Positions 28,408 to 38,369 of a stretch of 64,000 bases of DNA are shown piece by piece; the stretch's first letter is position 1; each line of letters begins with the position of its first letter. The translations under genes were made by a program, and so were the position numbers. Under the pieces are notes generated by a model. It saw nothing but the letters and a program-made list of their open reading frames with translations, did not search any database and had not been told where the DNA came from. This stretch comes from Rouxiella aceris (GTDB lineage: Bacteria; Pseudomonadota; Gammaproteobacteria; Enterobacterales; Enterobacteriaceae): contig NZ_JAADJU010000006.1 in NCBI RefSeq assembly GCF_012933545.1, positions 186,001 to 250,000 of the forward strand. Direction: 5' to 3'.

Positions 28408-30024
28408 ATGTATCGTCGTGATTTTATCAAACTCGCTGCGTTATTCGGCGGTATCGCCGCCATTCCCGCCTGGAGCAAACAGGCTTTTGCTGCCAGTCGT
28501 CCGGCGCTGCCGGTCCCTGATATCCTCCAGCCTGACGTCAGAGGCATTTACCACCTCAGCTTGCAGCAGGGACAAAGCCAGTTTTTGCCAGGGGTCAATA
28601 CCACCACCTGGGGCATCAACGGTAATCTGTTGGGACCGGTACTGCGCCTGCGTCGCGGCAAGAAGGTCGGTGTGATGGTTAAAAATAATCTGCCCAGCGT
28701 CAGTACGGTGCACTGGCACGGTCTGGAGATCCCCGGCGACGTGGATGGCGGTCCACAGGCGATGATCGCCCCCGGTGCCAGCCGGGAAGTGCAGTTCACT
28801 ATTGATCAACCGGCGGCCACCTGTTGGTTCCATCCCCATCCGCATCAGACCAGCGGCTATCAGGTGGCGATGGGCCTGGCGGGGTTGGTGCTGATCGAAG
28901 ATGAAGAGAGTGACAAAATCCCGCTGCCTTCGCGCTGGGGCGTTGATGATATTCCGGTGATTTTGCAGGACAAACGGCTTAATACGGCCGGGCAGATCGA
29001 TTATCAGCTTGATGTAATGACCGCCGCGGTAGGTTGGTTTGGTCAGCATATGTTGACCAACGGGGTGATCTACCCGCAGCATGGCGTGTCTCGCGGCTGG
29101 CTACGGTTGCGCCTGCTGAATGGCTGTAATGCCCGCTCACTGCGCTTGGTGGCCAGCGATGGCCGTCCGCTCTATGTGATTGGCAGTGACGGCGGCTTGC
29201 TGGCCGAACCGGTCAAGGTAACGGAATTGCCGATGCTGATGGGCGAACGCTTTGAAGTGATGGTGGATTGTTCCGACGGCAAGGCCTTTGATCTGCAAAC
29301 CTTGCCGGTGCAGCAGATGGGCATGACGCTGGCACCTTTTGATCAACCGCTGCCGGTATTGAAAATCCAGCCGACCACTACCCAGTCGGGCGGCACCTTG
29401 CCCGATAAGCTGATCGCGCTGCCGCCGTTGGTGGCTACCGACAACCTGCCCGCACGCTGGTTACAGTTAATGATGGATCCGCGCCTCGACCAGTTGGGCA
29501 TGCAGGCGCTGATGACGCGCTATGGTCATGGCGCAATGGCAGGAATGAAGATGGGCGATCACAGCCAGATGGCCGCCATGCCGGGTATGTCGGCTGCAGA
29601 TCATGGCAAGATGACATCAACAGACAGTGGCGCGATGGCTATGCCGGGAATGTCACCGCAAGCTGGGCAGTGGGATCTGCTGTCAGCCAATAAGATCAAC
29701 GGCAAAGCCTATGATATGGCGACGCCGGCTTTTGATGTCAAACTGGGACAATATGAGAAATGGACCCTGTCCGGGGAGGGCGACATGATGCTGCATCCTT
29801 TCCATATCCATGGCACCCAGTTTCGCATCCTCAGTGAGAATGGTCAGCCAGTGGCAGCCCATCGCCAGGGATGGAAAGATATTGTGCATGTCGAAGGCGG
29901 GCGCAGCGAAGTGCTGGTGAAGTTTACTCATCCCGCCGACAAGGCGCATGCCTATATGGCCCACTGCCATTTACTTGAGCATGAAGACAGCGGCATGATG
30001 CTGGGCTTTACCGTTTCTGCTTGA
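28408..30024 (+). CDS. cueO: multicopper oxidase CueO
   Basis: A 538-residue periplasmic cuprous oxidase that protects against copper. The Tat signal starts [15 protein letters not shown]. Copper ligands are in HWHG, HPHPHQT, HPFHIHG and, near residues 519-531, [13 protein letters not shown], which supplies the type 1 Cys and Met. A methionine- and histidine-rich insert spans about residues 365-417 (for example [15 protein letters not shown]), the feature that gives CueO its Cu(I) specificity. Located between yacC and hpt as in E. coli. ATG 28408 has AAGGA upstream. Confidence 0.96.
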   Translation: MYRRDFIKLAALFGGIAAIPAWSKQAFAASRPALPVPDILQPDVRGIYHLSLQQGQSQFLPGVNTTTWGINGNLLGPVLRLRRGKKVGVMVKNNLPSVSTVHWHGLEIPGDVDGGPQAMIAPGASREVQFTIDQPAATCWFHPHPHQTSGYQVAMGLAGLVLIEDEESDKIPLPSRWGVDDIPVILQDKRLNTAGQIDYQLDVMTAAVGWFGQHMLTNGVIYPQHGVSRGWLRLRLLNGCNARSLRLVASDGRPLYVIGSDGGLLAEPVKVTELPMLMGERFEVMVDCSDGKAFDLQTLPVQQMGMTLAPFDQPLPVLKIQPTTTQSGGTLPDKLIALPPLVATDNLPARWLQLMMDPRLDQLGMQALMTRYGHGAMAGMKMGDHSQMAAMPGMSAADHGKMTSTDSGAMAMPGMSPQAGQWDLLSANKINGKAYDMATPAFDVKLGQYEKWTLSGEGDMMLHPFHIHGTQFRILSENGQPVAAHRQGWKDIVHVEGGRSEVLVKFTHPADKAHAYMAHCHLLEHEDSGMMLGFTVSA

Positions 30025-30167
30025 GTCAGAGCCCGGAGATTTTGTGCGTCATGACCCGCATCTTACTCAGCGCCACTTTTGTTTGATATAATCTTTGCGC
30101 AACAAAGGCTGCCTTCGACCATACTGATGGCAGCACTCACTCATTTTTCAGGTGGTTAAGTTTTTAT

Positions 30168-30704
30168 ATGAAACACAGCGTCGAAGTCATGATCTCCGAG
30201 CAGGAAGTAAAAACCCGTATAGCCGAGTTGGGCCGCGAGATCACTGAGCATTACCGCGATAGCGGCAGTGAAATGGTTTTGGTGGGACTATTACGCGGCT
30301 CATTTATGTTTATGGCCGATCTGTGTCGTACCATTGAGGTGCCGCATGAGGTCGACTTTATGACTGCTTCCAGCTACGGCAACGGCATGTCTTCCACGCG
30401 CGATGTGAAAATTCTCAAGGATCTTGATGAAGATATTCGCGGCAAAGATGTGCTGATTGTCGAAGATATCATTGACTCGGGCAACACCCTGAGCAAAGTG
30501 CGCGAGATCCTCAATCTGCGTGGACCTAAATCCCTGGCCATCTGTACGCTGCTCGATAAACCCGAGCGTCGCGAAGTAAATGTTACCGTCGAATATGTCG
30601 GTTTTACTATTCCCGATGAATTTGTTGTTGGCTATGGCATTGATTATGCCCAAAGATATCGCCATCTGCCGTACGTCGGCAAAGTGGTGATGTTCGACGA
30701 GTAA
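30168..30704 (+). CDS. hpt: hypoxanthine phosphoribosyltransferase
   Basis: A 178-residue purine-salvage enzyme making IMP (and less GMP) from the base and PRPP. The PRPP-binding signature [14 protein letters not shown] and the flexible-loop [16 protein letters not shown] are typical; length and sequence equal E. coli Hpt. Start ATG 30168, AGGTGG upstream. Monocistronic and convergent with can. Confidence 0.97.
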   Translation: MKHSVEVMISEQEVKTRIAELGREITEHYRDSGSEMVLVGLLRGSFMFMADLCRTIEVPHEVDFMTASSYGNGMSSTRDVKILKDLDEDIRGKDVLIVEDIIDSGNTLSKVREILNLRGPKSLAICTLLDKPERREVNVTVEYVGFTIPDEFVVGYGIDYAQRYRHLPYVGKVVMFDE

Positions 30705-30766
30705 CGGACAAGGCCATTTGCAGCGTCATTATCCGCTGCGGCAGGGCACATAAGGGAAAGGAATAG

Positions 30767-30794
30767 CGCCCCGGACGTTGTATAGTCCGGGGCG
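30767..30794. terminator. hpt/can intergenic hairpin
   Basis: CGCCCCGGAC-gttgtata-GTCCGGGGCG between two convergent genes, immediately after the can stop. The T-tracts are short on both strands, so a shared bidirectional terminator is likely but not perfect. Confidence 0.65.
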
Positions 30795-30801
30795 TTGATA
30801 T

Positions 30802-31461
30802 TTACTTGTGGTGGTGCGGTTGCAGCAGTGAGGCAATGCCCTGACGATAACGCTGTTCAAGAATTTCGCGGCTGGTGGAGGTAATATCCAGATCGCGCAA
30901 ACGCCCGTCCTGAATACCGTAAACCCAGCCATGCAGCGTGATCTTTTGCCCGCGTTTCCACGCGCTGCGCATCACGGTTGAGTGTCCCAGGTTATATACC
31001 TGTTCCACGACGTTCAGTTCACAAAGTTTGTTCAGACGCTCGTCAGGTGACAGCTCACCCAGCGAGGAACTATGTTTGAACCAGATATCACGAATGTGCA
31101 GCAGCCAGTTATCAATCAAACCCAACTCCGGGTTTTCTACGGCGGCCTGAACACCACCGCAGCCGTAGTGACCACAGATAATGACGTGCTCGACTTCCAG
31201 TACGTCTACGGCGTACTGCACCACGGAAAGGCAGTTAAGGTCGGTGTGGATCACCAGATTGGCAACATTACGGTGAACAAAAAGTTCGCCAGGTTCAAGT
31301 CCGGTCAGACGTTCGGCAGGTACGCGACTGTCGGAACAACCAATCCACAGAAAGCGGGGTTTTTGAGCAAGAGAGAGGCGTTCAAAGAAGCCAGGATCTT
31401 CCTCTTCTATAAGTTTTGACCAGGTTGCGTTGTTACTGATCAGTGTCTCTATATCTTTCAT
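30802..31461 (-). CDS. can: beta-class carbonic anhydrase Can
   Basis: A 219-residue zinc enzyme interconverting CO2 and bicarbonate, needed for growth in air. Zinc ligands are Cys42, Asp44 (CSDSR), His98 and Cys101 (GHYGCGG), the E. coli positions. ATG 31461 begins [16 protein letters not shown]; an upstream in-frame start adds 18 unrelated residues. The protein ends in HHHK. Divergent from yadG. Confidence 0.97.
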   Translation of the reverse strand: MKDIETLISNNATWSKLIEEEDPGFFERLSLAQKPRFLWIGCSDSRVPAERLTGLEPGELFVHRNVANLVIHTDLNCLSVVQYAVDVLEVEHVIICGHYGCGGVQAAVENPELGLIDNWLLHIRDIWFKHSSSLGELSPDERLNKLCELNVVEQVYNLGHSTVMRSAWKRGQKITLHGWVYGIQDGRLRDLDITSTSREILEQRYRQGIASLLQPHHHK

Positions 31462-31597
31462 GAAAGTTAATAGCCTGTAAGGAAACAACTGCGATGAGGT
31501 AATATAAGACAACATTCAGCAATTTAAAACTGGTTCTGCAAAACCCTGATTGTAACGAAAGATCACCAAACATCGAAAACAAGGTAAGACTTCACTT

Positions 31598-32521
31598 ATG
31601 ACATACGCATTAGAACTGGAGAAGTTAACCAAAACTTACGCAGGTGGTGTGCAAGCTTTACGCGGTATTGATCTGCGGGTCGAGGCTGGCGACTTCTATG
31701 CGTTGCTCGGGCCTAACGGTGCCGGCAAATCCACGACGATAGGCATAATCAGTTCGCTGGTTAACAAGTCTGCCGGCAAGGTTCAGGTTTTTGGTTATGA
31801 TATTGATAAGGATATTGTTAATGCCAAGCGCCAGTTGGGACTGGTACCGCAGGAGTTTAACTTTAACCCCTTTGAAACTGTGATGCAGGTGGTGGTCAAT
31901 CAGGCCGGTTACTACGGCGTCAAGCGCTCAGAGGCCATCTCGCGCGCAGAAAAGTATCTGACGCAGCTCGATCTCTGGGGCAAGCGCAATGAGCGTTCAA
32001 GAATGCTTTCCGGTGGGATGAAGCGCCGGTTGATGATTGCCCGTGCGCTGATGCATGAACCAAAATTGTTAATTCTCGATGAGCCAACCGCCGGTGTAGA
32101 TATTGAACTGCGCCGCTCCATGTGGGGCTTTTTGAAAGAGCTGAACGTACAAGGTACCACCATTATTTTGACCACCCACTACCTGGAAGAAGCCGAGATG
32201 CTGTGCCGCAATATCGGCATTATCCAGTATGGCCGTCTGGTGGAAAATACCTCGATGAAAGCGCTGCTATCCAAGGTGAAATCAGAAACCTTTGTGCTTG
32301 ATTTGGCACCAAAAAGTGCGCTGCCGCAGCTTGATGGCTATAAGAACAGCCTGATCGACACCTCGACGCTGGAAGTGGAAGTGATGCGTGAGCAGGGGCT
32401 GAACTCGTTGTTTAGTCAATTAAGCAAGCAGGGTGTGCAGGTATTGAGTATGCGCAATAAAGCCAACCGTCTGGAAGAGCTGTTTGTCACCCTGGTAAAT
32501 GGCAGTGAGGATAAAAAATAA
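31598..32521 (+). CDS. yadG: ABC transporter ATP-binding protein YadG
   Basis: A 307-residue ATPase of the ABC-2 (drug/lipid exporter) class. Walker A GPNGAGKST at 38-46, Q-loop VPQEFNFNPF, signature LSGGMKRRL, Walker B LLILDEPTAGVD, and the H-loop TTHYLEEAE are all present. It energises YadH. The substrate is unknown in any organism to my knowledge. RBS AAGGTAAG, ATG 31598; the stop overlaps the yadH start (TAATG). Confidence 0.95.
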   Translation: MTYALELEKLTKTYAGGVQALRGIDLRVEAGDFYALLGPNGAGKSTTIGIISSLVNKSAGKVQVFGYDIDKDIVNAKRQLGLVPQEFNFNPFETVMQVVVNQAGYYGVKRSEAISRAEKYLTQLDLWGKRNERSRMLSGGMKRRLMIARALMHEPKLLILDEPTAGVDIELRRSMWGFLKELNVQGTTIILTTHYLEEAEMLCRNIGIIQYGRLVENTSMKALLSKVKSETFVLDLAPKSALPQLDGYKNSLIDTSTLEVEVMREQGLNSLFSQLSKQGVQVLSMRNKANRLEELFVTLVNGSEDKK

Positions 32522-33291
32522 TGTCGCAACTGTATTGGGTGGCCCTGAAAAGTATCTGGATGAAAGAGATTAACCGCTTCGGACGTATCTGGGTGCAAAC
32601 CCTGGTGCCACCGGTGATCACCATGTCATTGTATTTTGTGATCTTCGGTAATCTGATCGGTTCGCGGATTGGTGATATGCATGGCTTTAGCTATATGCAG
32701 TTTATCGTGCCTGGCTTGATCATGATGGCGGTTATCACCAACTCCTATGCTAACGTTGCCGCCTCGTTTTTCAGCGCCAAATTTCAGCGCAATATAGAAG
32801 AACTGCTGGTGGCCCCGGTGCCGACCCATGTGGTGATTGCCGGTTATGTCGGCGGTGGTGTGGCGCGCGGCATTTGCGTCGGCATCCTGGTGACCATTAT
32901 TTCACTGTTCTTTGTGCCTCTGCAGATCCATTCCTGGTGGGTGATTGCCTGTACGCTGATATTGACCGCGATCCTTTTTTCGTTGGGCGGCTTATTAAAT
33001 GCGGTGTTTGCCACCACCTTTGATGATATCAGTCTGATCCCGACCTTTGTGCTGACGCCATTGACCTATCTGGGCGGGGTCTTTTATTCCCTGACGTTGT
33101 TGCCACCGATCTGGCAGGCGATCTCCAAGCTTAACCCTATCGTTTATATGATTAGCGGTTTCCGCTACGGGTTTCTGGGCATTTCGGATGTGCCGCTGGT
33201 CTTTACCATGGCGGTGCTGGTGGCCTTTATTGTCGCTTTCTATCTGCTTGCCTGGTATCTGATTGAACGTGGCCGTGGATTAAGAAGTTAA
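32521..33291 (+). CDS. yadH: ABC-2 type inner-membrane permease YadH
   Basis: A 256-residue ABC-2 permease with six hydrophobic segments. MSQLYWVALKSIWMKEINRFGRIWVQTLVPP at the N-terminus and the signature LTYLGGVFYSLTLLPPIWQ followed by NPIVYMISGFRYGFLG near the end are family marks. Works with YadG as an exporter of unknown substrate. The operon is closed by a terminator at 33299. Confidence 0.94.
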   Translation: MSQLYWVALKSIWMKEINRFGRIWVQTLVPPVITMSLYFVIFGNLIGSRIGDMHGFSYMQFIVPGLIMMAVITNSYANVAASFFSAKFQRNIEELLVAPVPTHVVIAGYVGGGVARGICVGILVTIISLFFVPLQIHSWWVIACTLILTAILFSLGGLLNAVFATTFDDISLIPTFVLTPLTYLGGVFYSLTLLPPIWQAISKLNPIVYMISGFRYGFLGISDVPLVFTMAVLVAFIVAFYLLAWYLIERGRGLRS

Positions 33292-33298
33292 TCTGCCA

Positions 33299-33336
33299 AT
33301 GGCGCTCGGCCAATGTCGATCGAGCGCCATGTTTTC
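33299..33336 (+). terminator. yadGH terminator
   Basis: ATGGCGCTCG-12 nt-CGAGCGCCAT followed by GTTTTCT, 8 bp after the yadH stop. Confidence 0.75.
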
Positions 33337-33826
33337 TCTGTCAGGTCATTTTTACTCCCTCGCTATCCCTTATTGTTCTGCTGCCATGTTTTATTAAATC
33401 TATAATCCGCAAGAGCAATTAATTACTTTCTTGGCTAAAAATCTCAGTTGTAATTAATATCCAGATTTAAATGTTGCACGTCAAATAACCTGTGGGCTTT
33501 TTATTTTCATGTCCAGCCTGAAGAAACCCTGAGTCAAATATGATTATTAACATTTATTTAATAGAATGAGTTTTATTTAATACATTGTTTTTATTATGTT
33601 TTCATCTGAATCATGTTGCATGATTGGGTAGGTTTTGCTTTTCGGTTTTGTTTCAATATTGTCTAGGTGTCAGCTACTATGCTCGCGTAAATGCAGCACG
33701 CTCGGAGGCAGATAATTGTTTTTCCGAGCTGCTCATTGGTTATTACCGATAGCACATCTAACCTGCCCGGTATTTTAATTGGTCGGGGTGATATTACTGT
33801 GTCTCAAGGATATAGAGGAAATTTAC
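33337..33826 (+). other. AT-rich leader of the fimbrial operon
   Basis: About 490 bp without a gene and markedly AT-rich compared with the rest of the window, especially 33390-33660. It should hold the fimbrial promoter and silencer (H-NS-like) sites, by analogy. A stem GCTCGGA/TCCGAGC (33700-33729) lies near the gene end. No invertible-element repeats and no recombinase gene were seen, so phase variation of the fim type is not supported. Confidence 0.5.
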
Positions 33827-34522
33827 GTGATAAAGCATGTTAAAAGCGCTGCGAGCGCGGCAATTGTGTTAATGGCTTCATCGACGCCCCTTTGGGCAGT
33901 AGACAGCGTGGATCTGAAAGTCACCGGTACCATTATGCCGACGGCCTGTACGCCCACACTTTCCCGCAACGGCTCGGTCGATTTTGGTCAAATCAAAAGC
34001 CTAAGCTCGACGAATTACACGTTATTACCCGAAATTACCACTGCCATCACCATTAACTGTGATGCTCCGGCCAAAGTTGCCATCAAACCCACCAATGGTC
34101 GTCCGGGCACGCTGGTGGGGACTGAAGGTGTCACCGGCTATGGCGAGACACCGAGCGAAATCAAGCTATTTGGTGTCGGGGCATTTGCCGGTGGTCTCGG
34201 TACCGCCTCGGAAAAACTGATTGGTGGCTATTCCATGAGAATTCAACAGGCGAGCCTGTTGGTGGATGGCGCACCAGCGTCCGTTATTACCAGCCGGGAT
34301 AAAGGCACCACCTGGATGGCGGACAGTTTGGGGCTGATGCTCTACCACTCCGCTGATCTCTATACCTCCTGGGCCAGCGTCGGCAACCAACTGCCCGTGG
34401 CTTTCAGAACCATGAGCGCCACTCTGGGGGTAGAGGCATACGTCAACAAAAGCAGTGAGCTGGATATGACGCAGCCGATTAGTCTTGATGGCCTCAGTAC
34501 CCTGGAAATGGTCTACCTCTAA
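33827..34522 (+). CDS. fimbrial subunit, DUF1120/GltF-YhcF-like
   Basis: A 231-residue exported protein, probably the main subunit of the chaperone-usher pilus. GTG 33827 is chosen (AGAGGA 8 bp before), giving a signal peptide that ends in STPLWA/VDS. The mature part has the pilin-like layout: an early cysteine in MPTACTPTL, VDFGQIK, a second cysteine in TINCDAP, and a C-terminal strand ending TLEMVYL. The length and GltF/YhcF-like pattern (DUF1120) are judged by eye. It is the first of four genes; a 127-bp gap precedes the chaperone. Confidence 0.7.
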   Translation: MIKHVKSAASAAIVLMASSTPLWAVDSVDLKVTGTIMPTACTPTLSRNGSVDFGQIKSLSSTNYTLLPEITTAITINCDAPAKVAIKPTNGRPGTLVGTEGVTGYGETPSEIKLFGVGAFAGGLGTASEKLIGGYSMRIQQASLLVDGAPASVITSRDKGTTWMADSLGLMLYHSADLYTSWASVGNQLPVAFRTMSATLGVEAYVNKSSELDMTQPISLDGLSTLEMVYL

Positions 34523-34649
34523 TCTCCGTATTATTGAAAAGCAGAGTATCTGGCGGAGCTGGCCAGGTACTTTTATTTATTTTTATGCCGTTTGCCCATC
34601 AAGCAGCCGTGGCCATCACGGCAGGTAACAGATTCAATGGATTGAAGAG

Positions 34650-35357
34650 ATGATCTACGCATTAATTCGAATAAAAAATAAGCGCTTGGGATGGTGGTTA
34701 TTCTTGTTGTTGAGCGGCTTGTGCCGGGCAAGCGGCGTGGTGCCCGAAACCTCGGTGGTAATTGTGGAAGAATCCAGCGGGGAAGGGGCCATTAACCTGG
34801 TCAATACCGATGCCTGGCCGGTGCTAATGCTGACCCGCCTGCAGGATGTTGTCGGTGATCAGGAAAAATTGCTGATGGTCACCCCGGCTGCCACGCGGGT
34901 AGAGCCGGGAAAAACGCAGCGTATACGTTTTATGCTGACCAGTGAAACACCGCTGAAAACCGAGCGACTCAAGCGGGTCATTTTTGAAGGGATCCCGCCG
35001 CAAACACGCGGCAAAAATGAAGTGCGGATGACGGTGCGCCAGAATCTGCCACTGATTATTCGCCCCGCAGGTTTGCAGAAAGATCCTGCTCCCTGGAAAC
35101 ATTTGCGCTGGCAGGCCAGTGATGCGGGGTTGGTGGTCAGTAATCCTTCGCCCTATGTTGTGCGCCTGTCGCAGTCGGTGCTGGCACTTCCCTGCCAGCA
35201 AATTTGGGCACTGCCGCAGGCCTATGTATTACCTGGCCAAAAATTGACGCTGACCCCCGGCAGCGTCAGGGATCACTGTAGTATGCGCGCAGTGCGGCTT
35301 TCTCCTGCCACCACCTGGGGCTTTTCCGTAGACAACTATGATGCGCCCTTGTCGTGA
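34650..35357 (+). CDS. periplasmic pilus chaperone (PapD family)
   Basis: A 235-residue chaperone with an N-terminal signal segment (RLGWWLFLLLSGLCRASG). The G1-strand and F1 region QNLPLIIRPAGL and the domain-2 motif VVSNPSPYVVRLS are PapD hallmarks; KTQRIRFML holds the conserved basic cleft region. Two cysteines (LPCQQ and DHCSM) sit in domain 2. It donates a strand to subunits and delivers them to the downstream usher. Its stop overlaps the usher start (GTGA). Confidence 0.85.
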   Translation: MIYALIRIKNKRLGWWLFLLLSGLCRASGVVPETSVVIVEESSGEGAINLVNTDAWPVLMLTRLQDVVGDQEKLLMVTPAATRVEPGKTQRIRFMLTSETPLKTERLKRVIFEGIPPQTRGKNEVRMTVRQNLPLIIRPAGLQKDPAPWKHLRWQASDAGLVVSNPSPYVVRLSQSVLALPCQQIWALPQAYVLPGQKLTLTPGSVRDHCSMRAVRLSPATTWGFSVDNYDAPLS

Positions 35358-37768
35358 CCGGTCGTGCACTCTGGCGGCGTATCTATATGGCACTGAGTCT
35401 GTTGACCATGCCCGGCTTTAGCCCACTGTTACAGGCCGAGGATCGCCTGGCGGAAAACGAGGTTGAATTTGACGCGGCCATGTTGAGCGCTCGCGGGGTG
35501 GATGGCAAAACCGCCGAGTGGTTTCGCGCGCCAGCGCGTTTTATGTCGGGTCCCTCCCGCGTCAAGCTGTGGGTCAACGGTATTGACCGTGGTAACCGGC
35601 TGCTGAATTTCGATCATGCGGGCATGCCCTGTCTTAATGCCGGGGCGTTGCGTCAGGCGCAGATTGCTGTGCCCTGGCGGGCGCAGAATGAGGCGGATTT
35701 TTGTGTTGATCTCCGGCAACAGTTTCCGTCAGCCACCGTCACACCGCTGCCGGGAGAGGCCCGTATCGAGCTGGTGGTGCCTACGGATGCGCTGATCGAC
35801 GACGCGACAGAACAGCGTGATTGGCAGCAGCAGGGAACGGCAGCGATGCTCAATTACGATCTCAATCATCTGACCTCATCGAGTCACAACAGCGATCTCT
35901 CTTTTAGCCAGTTTGCCAGTGTATTAGGGGCCAATCATCAGGGCTGGATTATGCGTAGTCGGCAAACGCTGACCGCGTTTCAGGGAGAAAATCGTTGGCA
36001 GCATCAGGCTGCCTATCTGCAGCGCAGCTTCCAGCGGCAAAAAACGATCTTTCAGGCCGGGCAGGTGAACCTGGTCAATTCGCTGTTTGGTTCTGGCCAG
36101 GTGTTCGGAATGCAAATATTTCCGGAAACCGCCTTGCAGCGCCAGGGGGAAAGTGCCGCGCTGATTGAAGGTATCGCCGATACGCAATCGGTGGTTGAGG
36201 TGCGTCAATCGGGGGCTCTGCTTTACAGCACTACCGTGCCTGCCGGTCCTTTTACATTGAGCGGGTTTTCCCTGCTCAATAGTCAGAGCGATCTGCTGGT
36301 CAAGGTGATCGGCAGTCACGGTGAGGTCCGTCAATTCAGTGTCTCTGCCAGCGAGTTTCTGGTGGCCGCCGCGCCGGGTGTGCAGGGGTTGTCCCTGGGG
36401 ATAGGCCGTCTACAGCAACCAAGGAGAGGAACCTCGCCCTGGTTAACCACTGCCGGGCTGGGCTGGGGCTTGACCCGCCGTATTGATACCTCGGTGGGCG
36501 CGCTTGCCAGCGCCGACTACCAGGCTGCGGCGGCCAGTATCAATATCACCCCGCGGCAGAACACGCGGGTGAGCGCGGTACTACGGGGGGCGGACGAGCG
36601 GCAATACCACCATCGTGGGCTGTCGATGACCACCTTTGCCAGCCATGCGCTGACGCCACGTATCGGACTAATGCTTAACTTCAGTCGGCAAACGGCTGGT
36701 TATCGTGAGCTTAGCGAAGTGCAGATTGCTGATGTTCACCAGCAGTATCGTGGGGCACGCCAGCAACTGGGTGCCGGGGTGAACTGGTCGCATACGGCAA
36801 CCGGTAGCCTGGCGTTGTCGTGGAGTCGAAGCCAGGCTAGCGGTCGTCGCGATATCAATACCGTCCGTCTGGGCTGGAGTCGGCGCATGGGGCGGGCTGT
36901 GTTGGGGGCGAACCTTGAACGTCATCATGGCGGTAGCCACGGCAACGACAACCGTTTTTATCTCTCACTAAGTCTGCCATTAAATGCTGGCCAGCTTAAT
37001 GCCTGGCATAGCGACAGTGGTCGCGGCGCGCGCAGCGGCGTTCGCTATAGCCAGAGTCAAAATCAGGAACGCAGCTGGAATATTGCCAGCGAACGCAACA
37101 GCCGTTTGGGACGCACTGAGTTTGCCGCCGGATTTGATAGCTTCAATCCCCGTATGCGGGTTGCGGGTAATATGACACTGGGCAGCCAGCATGATCGCAG
37201 TGCGGCGATCCACCTGCAAGGCTCCGGGCTCTGGTATCAGGGACAGTGGCTGTTATCTCCTTCGGCCATCGGCGACACCCTGGGCATTGCTCGCGTCGGC
37301 CAGGAGCCGGGGGTGCGGCTGGATACCCCGTACGGTCCCGCCTGGACCAACGGTCAGGGAGTGGCGGTATTGCCCGCCCTGGGTGCCTATCGGCGCAGCC
37401 TGATCCAGGTCGATACTCGCAAGCTTAAACGCAGCCGGGATATTGATAATGCCCTGCAATACACCGATGCTGGCCGGGGGGCGGTCAATGAGGTTAATTT
37501 TAACGTGATGAAAACCAGACGGGTGTGGATCAAGGCGACGACTCCTGCCGGGCAGCCTTTGCCTGAAGGTGCCAGCGTATTTGATCAACAGGAGCAGTTT
37601 ATGGCCATGACCGCGGACGACGGCAGTTTCTTTATTATGAACGCGCAGCCCGGCATGAGCCTGGTTGTCGACTCGCCGGATGGCGGCAGCTGCCGGTTGT
37701 TGCTCGATTTGCCCGCGATCCCGCCAGAGGGAAAATTGTTTGAAACCGGGAGCCCCGTATGTCAGTAA
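35354..37768 (+). CDS. outer-membrane fimbrial usher (FimD/PapC family)
   Basis: An 804-residue outer-membrane pore that assembles and secretes pilus subunits. Signal peptide to about residue 28, N-terminal FDAAML domain, then the barrel with TFQGENRWQ-like strands, a plug region (YSTTVPAGPFTLSGFSLLNSQSDLLVKVIGS) and the C-terminal domain ending DLPAIPPEGKLFETGSPVCQ with a cysteine pair. NEVNFNVMKTRRVWIKA is the typical carboxy-terminal strand. The start is GTG 35354, sharing GTGA with the chaperone stop; no separate ribosome-binding site is seen, so translation is probably coupled. Confidence 0.88.
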   Translation: MTGRALWRRIYMALSLLTMPGFSPLLQAEDRLAENEVEFDAAMLSARGVDGKTAEWFRAPARFMSGPSRVKLWVNGIDRGNRLLNFDHAGMPCLNAGALRQAQIAVPWRAQNEADFCVDLRQQFPSATVTPLPGEARIELVVPTDALIDDATEQRDWQQQGTAAMLNYDLNHLTSSSHNSDLSFSQFASVLGANHQGWIMRSRQTLTAFQGENRWQHQAAYLQRSFQRQKTIFQAGQVNLVNSLFGSGQVFGMQIFPETALQRQGESAALIEGIADTQSVVEVRQSGALLYSTTVPAGPFTLSGFSLLNSQSDLLVKVIGSHGEVRQFSVSASEFLVAAAPGVQGLSLGIGRLQQPRRGTSPWLTTAGLGWGLTRRIDTSVGALASADYQAAAASINITPRQNTRVSAVLRGADERQYHHRGLSMTTFASHALTPRIGLMLNFSRQTAGYRELSEVQIADVHQQYRGARQQLGAGVNWSHTATGSLALSWSRSQASGRRDINTVRLGWSRRMGRAVLGANLERHHGGSHGNDNRFYLSLSLPLNAGQLNAWHSDSGRGARSGVRYSQSQNQERSWNIASERNSRLGRTEFAAGFDSFNPRMRVAGNMTLGSQHDRSAAIHLQGSGLWYQGQWLLSPSAIGDTLGIARVGQEPGVRLDTPYGPAWTNGQGVAVLPALGAYRRSLIQVDTRKLKRSRDIDNALQYTDAGRGAVNEVNFNVMKTRRVWIKATTPAGQPLPEGASVFDQQEQFMAMTADDGSFFIMNAQPGMSLVVDSPDGGSCRLLLDLPAIPPEGKLFETGSPVCQ

Positions 37769-38331
37769 CATCTGCGTTGAAGCAAGGGATGCTGATGCTG
37801 CTGGCAGTTAGCGCTCCCCTTGGCGCCAGGCCGTTATTGCCGCCTCTTCCTGTCGTTGACGATTGTGTGTTAGCCACCAGTGCTACCACTCTCGACTATG
37901 GCGTCCGCTCGCTGGCGCAGCTGCATGGCAGCTCACGGGGTGATTATCTCACGCCAGGACGCCGCCGTATTCAGGTGCGCATTAGCTGCCCTCGCCCTCG
38001 GTCGATGGCGTTGCATATTACGTCCGCGGATCGAGGCCGTACTACTATTGCCTACGGTGAGCAGGGGCGTTTACAGGTCGAGGTACAGGAGGCGATGCTG
38101 GATGGTTCGCCGGTGGCGCTGTCTTTGTTTAATGCGCAGGGTGGCAGCCGGGAAACGGCAAATCAGCTACTGGCGGGAGATGAGATCAGGCTGCCGGAAA
38201 AGGTCAGCGGTCGATTACTGGTGTTATGGCTGGAGTTTGAGCCGCAGCTCTTGCCGTTGGCCGCGAGCGGTTTGCAATCAAGTGAAGCCCACCTGCGGCT
38301 ATCGCTTGTTGCTCCGGGATCGTGGCGGTAA
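37759..38331 (+). CDS. minor fimbrial subunit (probable tip or initiator)
   Basis: A 190-residue exported protein with a signal peptide ending near LGARP. Pilin pattern DDCVLATSATTLDYGVRSL then RIQVRISCP gives the usual cysteine pair spaced about 39 residues apart. Its C-terminus (SSEAHLRLSLVAPGSWR) lacks the usual subunit end strand with terminal aromatic, so role and position in the pilus are uncertain. The ATG lies inside the usher end (10-bp overlap). Last gene of the operon, closed by the hairpin at 38336. Confidence 0.65.
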   Translation: MSVTSALKQGMLMLLAVSAPLGARPLLPPLPVVDDCVLATSATTLDYGVRSLAQLHGSSRGDYLTPGRRRIQVRISCPRPRSMALHITSADRGRTTIAYGEQGRLQVEVQEAMLDGSPVALSLFNAQGGSRETANQLLAGDEIRLPEKVSGRLLVLWLEFEPQLLPLAASGLQSSEAHLRLSLVAPGSWR

Positions 38332-38335
38332 ACGG

Positions 38336-38364
38336 CTTTCCGCCAGCCAGAAGCTGGCGGAAAG
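38336..38364. terminator. shared hairpin between fimbrial operon and panD
   Basis: CTTTCCGCCAGC-cagaa-GCTGGCGGAAAG between convergent genes. Strong stem, weak T-tracts; may act for both strands. Confidence 0.6.
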
Positions 38365-38369
38365 GTGGC

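Noticed and set aside
33337-33826. Invertible promoter (fimS-like) for the fimbrial operon
   Set aside because: No pair of inverted repeats of suitable size and no tyrosine recombinase gene nearby.
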